Shown: piece by piece, positions 7,074 to 9,829 of the stretch
Position numbering within the stretch: the stretch's first letter is position 1
How the letters are laid out: each line of letters opens with the position of its first letter
Source: SIG480 sp045636165
GTDB lineage: Bacteria > Bacillota > Clostridia > Oscillospirales > JAAYXM01
Length of the DNA: 9,829 nucleotides
Reading direction: 5' to 3'
NCBI GenBank assembly: GCA_045636165.1
Contig: JAZTWZ010000094.1
Location: 1 to 9,829 of the forward strand
The notes under the pieces: model-generated
Seen by the model: only the letters and a program-made list of their open reading frames with translations
Databases searched by the model: none
Told to the model about the DNA's origin: nothing
Translations under genes and position numbers: made by a program

Positions 7074-7685
7074 GTAAATGGGTAGCAGAAAAAGGTAATC
7101 TTGCGGCTTAGGTCCGGTCTGTTTTCCACACGGCCTACCTCTTGTTGCCAATAAAGGCGGTTTCCCTTTAAAGGCCGCACCGTTGCGTCGCCTACAACGG
7201 CACCGGATCGCCACTTAGTCCGCACTGCAAATCTTTTTCTGCACGACAGCCTAGATGATTTCCATAACAGTCACGCCGATTCTTAGCCTCTTTTGCAACA
7301 GGGGTTTCAAAAAGCAATAAGCAAGCCGTTTTGGCCGAAACGAACTCGCCTTGGTTCTTTTATTCACCACATGCCACTCAAGGCAGGCTACTCTGCACAC
7401 AGCACAAGGCTAATACCAAGCACCGCATTGCAGGTTTAATCCCGGCGCGTACACAGTCCGTCAATTTAAGCAATGTATAGGCAATGCACACGCTCGGGTC
7501 TCCACGGCAATAGGGTTCGGGGATACATGCCATTGTAAGCCGCCCTAAAGCCTTAACCCCCAGCACTCACCCCAATCTGGGCGAGAGAAGCAAGCACCAG
7601 AGACTTCATCGATATGCCCTTCTACGGATTTTTAGGCCCGTCCTGGGAATCGGCAGATCTGACTAGGATACTGCACCCATATTAC
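7074..7685 (-). ncRNA. ole: OLE RNA (ornate large extremophilic RNA), about 612 nt
   Basis: This stretch between ispA and oapA has no convincing reading frame and behaves like one large structured RNA. Its ends pair: GUAAUAUGGGUGCAG at 7685-7671 with CUGCUACCCAUUUAC at 7088-7074, giving 14 bp with two single-base bulges (U7681, U7084). Internal hairpins seen by eye include CCGUUG/CAACGG (7200-7195 with 7185-7180), UAAAGG/CCUUUA (7170-7165 with 7156-7151), CCCG-GCGU/ACGC-CGGG (7498-7490 with 7450-7441), and a hairpin between about 7348 and 7323. The base composition is richer in G and C than the flanking A/T-rich spacer. Length (about 610 nt), gene order (ispA-RNA-membrane protein-dxs-tlyA-nadK-argR-recN) and orientation all match OLE RNA. 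In characterised species it is abundant, membrane-associated through OapA, and important under cold, alcohol and Mg2+ stress. It could in principle be another large RNA, but tmRNA and RNase P do not fit the context. Confidence 0.92.
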
Positions 7686-7720
7686 TTATAAAGTTTATCA
7701 TATTTTATTAAAAAAATCAA
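7685..7720 (-). promoter_or_regulatory. putative sigma-A promoter for the OLE RNA
   Basis: On the minus strand TTGATT (7720-7715) and TAAACT (7697-7692) are separated by 17 nt, and the -10 box is preceded by TGA, an extended -10 (TGn) element. Each hexamer matches the consensus at four of six positions. Seven bases past the -10 box is G7685, the first paired base of P1. The -35 box includes the ispA TGA stop codon. The region is very A/T-rich. It is inferred from pattern only; the RNA may also be made by read-through from ispA. Confidence 0.55.
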
Positions 7721-8592
7721 TTTTTACGCGAAAGAAGTTTCCCTGCAAGCCAGATAAGAAACTCGCTTTCGGGAAGGTCACGGGACGCTTCTACTGCAAG
7801 CGCTGTAAGCTTTTCAACTTCTTCCTTACACTTTGCAAGTCCCCAGAGTCTTACGAATGTAGATTTTTCGCTTTCTTCATCGTTTCCGCAATCTTTGCCC
7901 ATAGTTTCGACATCTCCTTCAACATTGAGGATATCGTCACGAATCTGGAATGCGAGTCCTATATTCTCAGCGTATCGGGATGCTGCGAGGACACATTCAT
8001 CAGGAGCTTTACCGAGAATACATCCCATAAGCGCACCTGCCCTTATAAGCGCACCGGTCTTCATTTTCTGAAGCAATTTGATTTCATCCACATCGAGAAC
8101 TCGACTTTCGCCCTCCATATCGATAACCTGACCGCCAATCATTCCTTCTGCTCCTGAAGCCGCAGCAAGGCAACTGAGCGCCTTTAAGGTTATTTCGGGA
8201 GAAAGCTTGCTACTCTCGAGAACATGCTCAAATGCACGGTTTAAAAGCGCATCTCCGGCAAGAACCGCAATCGCTTCACCAAACTTTTTATGGCTCGTCG
8301 GTCTGCCACGGCGAAGATCGTCATCGTCCATACACGGCAGGTCATCGTGGATAAGTGAATAGGTATGAATCATTTCAAGAGCTACGGCAAACGGCATTGC
8401 AGCTTCAGCCGAAACCCCGAAGATTCTTGCAAATTCAAGGACAAGAACAGGACGAATTCTCTTTCCACCTGCGTTGAGACTATATCTCATAGCCTCAAAT
8501 ATATTGCCATAGAGACAGTCTTTCTGAGCTATCGACTCATCGAGAGCCTTGTTTATAAGGTCCTGATATTCTGAAAATTTAGCTTCGTTCAT
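7717..8592 (-). CDS. ispA: ispA, farnesyl diphosphate synthase (polyprenyl synthetase)
   Basis: This enzyme joins IPP to DMAPP and then to GPP to make farnesyl diphosphate, precursor of undecaprenyl and other prenyl lipids. The 291-residue protein has GGKRIRP (42-48), the first aspartate-rich motif DDLPCMD (83-89) followed by RRGRPT, the MIGGQ segment (151-155), KTGALIRAG (178-186) and the second aspartate-rich region FQIRDDILN (215-223). Tyr78, five residues before the first motif, and the two-residue insertion in that motif are typical of bacterial C15 (FPP) synthases. In the second motif the last position is Asn223, where DDxxD would have Asp. The open frame reaches a TTG at 8613, but GGAGG (8600-8604) lies inside that extension, 7 nt before ATG 8592, which is taken as the start. 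The start overlaps the xseB stop by one base (TAATG). Confidence 0.95.
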   Translation of the reverse strand: MNEAKFSEYQDLINKALDESIAQKDCLYGNIFEAMRYSLNAGGKRIRPVLVLEFARIFGVSAEAAMPFAVALEMIHTYSLIHDDLPCMDDDDLRRGRPTSHKKFGEAIAVLAGDALLNRAFEHVLESSKLSPEITLKALSCLAAASGAEGMIGGQVIDMEGESRVLDVDEIKLLQKMKTGALIRAGALMGCILGKAPDECVLAASRYAENIGLAFQIRDDILNVEGDVETMGKDCGNDEESEKSTFVRLWGLAKCKEEVEKLTALAVEASRDLPESEFLIWLAGKLLSRKN

Positions 8593-8819
8593 TATTCTTC
8601 CTCCGCGCTCCAAGGCTCTTCCTTCGGAGTTTCTCCCTTAACGAGGCGAGTTACCTTCTGCTCTGCTTCATCAAGCATCTTGGAGCAAGTCTTTATAAGC
8701 CCTGTTCCCTCTTCGAACAGTGCAAGCGCATTGTCAAGCCCTGCATCACCGCGCTCTAAAATTCTGACTACTTCTTCAAGCCTTGTTATTGATTCTTCAA
8801 AAGTCTTTTTCTCAGACAT
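8592..8819 (-). CDS. xseB: xseB, exonuclease VII small subunit
   Basis: This is the small subunit of exonuclease VII, which degrades single-stranded DNA from either end; several copies wrap around the XseA coiled coil. The 75-residue protein starts MSEKKTFEESITRLEEVV and has the family core with LERGDAGLDNALALFEEG at about residues 21-38, followed by a second helix rich in Lys/Glu and an acidic tail. It is a helical hairpin with no catalytic residues, as expected. The frame extends up to a TTG at 8840, but that region carries the ribosome binding site AAGGA (8828-8832). ATG 8819 is 8 nt downstream of it and gives the normal family length. It begins 13 nt after the xseA stop and overlaps the ispA start by one base, so the three are likely translated together. 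Confidence 0.94.
   Translation of the reverse strand: MSEKKTFEESITRLEEVVRILERGDAGLDNALALFEEGTGLIKTCSKMLDEAEQKVTRLVKGETPKEEPWSAEEE
8600..8604 (-). promoter_or_regulatory. Shine-Dalgarno sequence that fixes the ispA start at ATG 8592
   Basis: GGAGG within the last codons of xseB lies 7 nt upstream of ATG 8592. It rules against the in-frame TTG at 8613, which would make the motif part of the ispA coding sequence. Confidence 0.8.
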
Positions 8820-8827
8820 TTCAATCT

Positions 8828-8832
8828 TCCTT
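8828..8832 (-). promoter_or_regulatory. Shine-Dalgarno sequence that fixes the xseB start at ATG 8819
   Basis: AAGGA, just after the xseA TGA stop, stands 8 nt before ATG 8819. The longer frame from TTG 8840 would begin inside xseA and has no better motif in front of it. Confidence 0.65.
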
Positions 8833-9828
8833 TCAGTCAACCGTACAATTTATGTTTCCGTCCTCAACGCGCAAGCTTACTTTATCTCCGCTTTTTGCGT
8901 CACCGACTTTCTTTATGACTTTTCCGTTTTCACCTGTCGCGATGGAATATCCTCGGGACAAGACCGCAAGCGGACTCATCGCATCAAGAGAAGCTACGAG
9001 CCTTGCAAACTTTTCACGAGATTTCATAACTGAACGGTTCGTATTCCCTGCAAGCTTTTCAGCCAGAAAATCTAGGTTCAAGCGCCTTTCCGCAAAATAT
9101 TGCTGAGGGCTTTGCATAACCTTCTTCTCGGATATATTCTTTAATGACTCTTTAAAGAGGTTAAGCTTTGAAACAAGCGACGAATACGCTCTCGCTTCAA
9201 AGTCCTTTACATTCCGGCGAAGTTCGGATGAATCTGGCACTGCAATTTCCGCAGCGTTTGACGGCGTCGCCGCACGGACATCCGCAACAAAATCGGATAT
9301 CGTTACATCTGGCTCATGCCCTACCGCAGAGATAACAGGGATTTCAGAATTATATATCGCTCTCGCAACGGACTCATCATTGAAGCCCCAAAGGTCTTCG
9401 ATAGAGCCACCGCCGCGACCCGTAATAATCAAATCTGCAAGGTTATGCCGATTTACATATTCAATCATCGACGCGATGTCTGCCGGAGCATCAGGTCCCT
9501 GAACAAGAACAGGACATACAAGCACCTCTGCCATCGGAAAACGCGCCTTTAAAATTCTTAAAATATCACGGACTGCTGCCCCCGTCGGAGAGGTTATAAC
9601 AGCTATCTTATGAGGAAATCTCGGCAAAGCTTTTTTATGACTTACGCCAAACAACCCTTCAGCAAGGAGCTTCTTCTTAAGCTGTTCAAAAACGACATAA
9701 AGCGCACCTCCCCCGTCAGGAATCATATCGCTTATATAAAGCTGATACTGCCCGTCTCTCGGGAAAACGCTGACTCGTCCTTTGGCTATAACCTTCATTC
9801 CGCTTTCGGGACGGAAGTTAAGCTTTGT
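8833..9828 (-). CDS. xseA: xseA, exonuclease VII large subunit, 5' partial
   Basis: This is the catalytic large subunit of exonuclease VII, a metal-independent single-strand DNA exonuclease active in repair and in trimming DNA. The frame stays open to the window edge, where the residues before Met 9798 (TKLNFRPESG) still fit the N-terminal OB-fold domain. The Met at 9798 is therefore internal; 331 residues are visible and roughly 70 more should lie outside. Counting from that Met, the catalytic domain shows KIAVITSPTGAAVRDIL (64-80), the glycine-rich GRGGGSIEDLWGFNDE (127-142) and ISAVGHEPDVTISDFVAD (156-173), followed by RAATPSNAAE (175-184). A coiled-coil region and the C-terminal SPLAVLSRGYSI element come after. 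No defect is seen. It is the first visible gene of the minus-strand series; any promoter lies outside the window. Confidence 0.96.
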   Translation of the reverse strand, partial: TKLNFRPESGMKVIAKGRVSVFPRDGQYQLYISDMIPDGGGALYVVFEQLKKKLLAEGLFGVSHKKALPRFPHKIAVITSPTGAAVRDILRILKARFPMAEVLVCPVLVQGPDAPADIASMIEYVNRHNLADLIITGRGGGSIEDLWGFNDESVARAIYNSEIPVISAVGHEPDVTISDFVADVRAATPSNAAEIAVPDSSELRRNVKDFEARAYSSLVSKLNLFKESLKNISEKKVMQSPQQYFAERRLNLDFLAEKLAGNTNRSVMKSREKFARLVASLDAMSPLAVLSRGYSIATGENGKVIKKVGDAKSGDKVSLRVEDGNINCTVD

Positions 9829-9829
9829 C

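Noticed and set aside
6497..7111. Open frame of 204 codons on the plus strand opposite oapA
   Set aside because: It is the antisense shadow of the oapA frame. The minus-strand frame has the Shine-Dalgarno, membrane segments and operon context.
7028..7225. Open frame of 65 codons on the minus strand across the RNA 3' end and the oapA start
   Set aside because: It overlaps oapA out of frame and follows the RNA hairpins. No family resemblance and no suitable start signal.
7378..7566. Open frame of 62 codons on the minus strand inside the RNA region
   Set aside because: It lies wholly within the structured RNA, its composition is Cys/Leu-rich and unlike its neighbours, and it has no ribosome binding site that I can see. 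It is a chance frame.
7074..7685. tmRNA, RNase P RNA or a group II intron as identity of the large RNA
   Set aside because: No tRNA-like end with CCA, no encoded tag frame, no recognised RNase P core, and no intron-encoded protein or domain V-like hairpin was seen. Position and length fit OLE RNA much better.
9796..9798. ATG at 9798 as the start of xseA
   Set aside because: The frame continues upstream to the window edge with residues (FRPESG) that belong to the conserved N-terminal domain, and no ribosome binding site lies before this ATG. It is an internal Met.

Overview
The window looks like a chromosomal housekeeping locus of an anaerobic Firmicute, most likely of class Clostridia. The reasons are the gene order xseA-xseB-ispA-[large RNA]-membrane protein-dxs-tlyA-nadK-argR-recN, the strong GGAGG-type ribosome binding sites, the use of TTG and GTG starts, and moderate GC content. 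No mobile element, phage gene, CRISPR array, tRNA or rRNA was found. The genus cannot be told from the sequence alone.

Layout. From 1 to 732 on the plus strand lies the 3' part of rsmA (ksgA). Everything else reads on the minus strand as one closely packed series, in transcription order: xseA (5' end outside the window, ends 8833), xseB (8819-8592), ispA (8592-7717), a non-coding RNA of about 612 nt (7685-7074), an OapA-like membrane protein (7053-6472), dxs (6450-4597), tlyA (4600-3797), nadK (3789-2929), argR (2928-2476) and recN (2438-729). Genes overlap by 1-4 nt, abut, or lie at most about 40 nt apart. The one exception is the stretch of about 660 nt that holds the RNA. rsmA and recN converge on a perfect 15-bp hairpin at 714-747 that covers both stop codons and probably terminates both transcripts.

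Central observation. The gap of 663 nt between ispA and the membrane-protein gene is not empty. Its position, its length of about 610 nt and its adjacent multi-span membrane protein match the OLE (Ornate, Large, Extremophilic) RNA and its partner OapA. These are known from extremophilic and anaerobic Firmicutes at exactly this point of the isoprenoid/DNA-repair operon. The sequence adds support: the two ends of the region pair in a 14-bp closing helix (P1), several internal hairpins can be drawn, and a plausible extended -10 promoter at the ispA stop codon places transcription initiation on the first base of P1. The assignment rests on synteny, length and structure seen by eye; no covariance-model search was possible.

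How the genes work together. ispA and dxs supply isoprenoids (farnesyl diphosphate, and entry to the MEP pathway). xseA/xseB (exonuclease VII) and recN act in DNA repair. nadK makes NADP, which supports the NADPH-using steps of the MEP pathway. tlyA and rsmA methylate rRNA. argR represses arginine genes. The OLE RNA and OapA form a membrane-bound ribonucleoprotein in the species where they have been studied, linked to Mg2+ homeostasis and to cold and alcohol stress. Three starts needed correction because the longest reading frame runs upstream through the Shine-Dalgarno sequence: oapA (GTG at 7053), ispA (ATG at 8592) and xseB (ATG at 8819).
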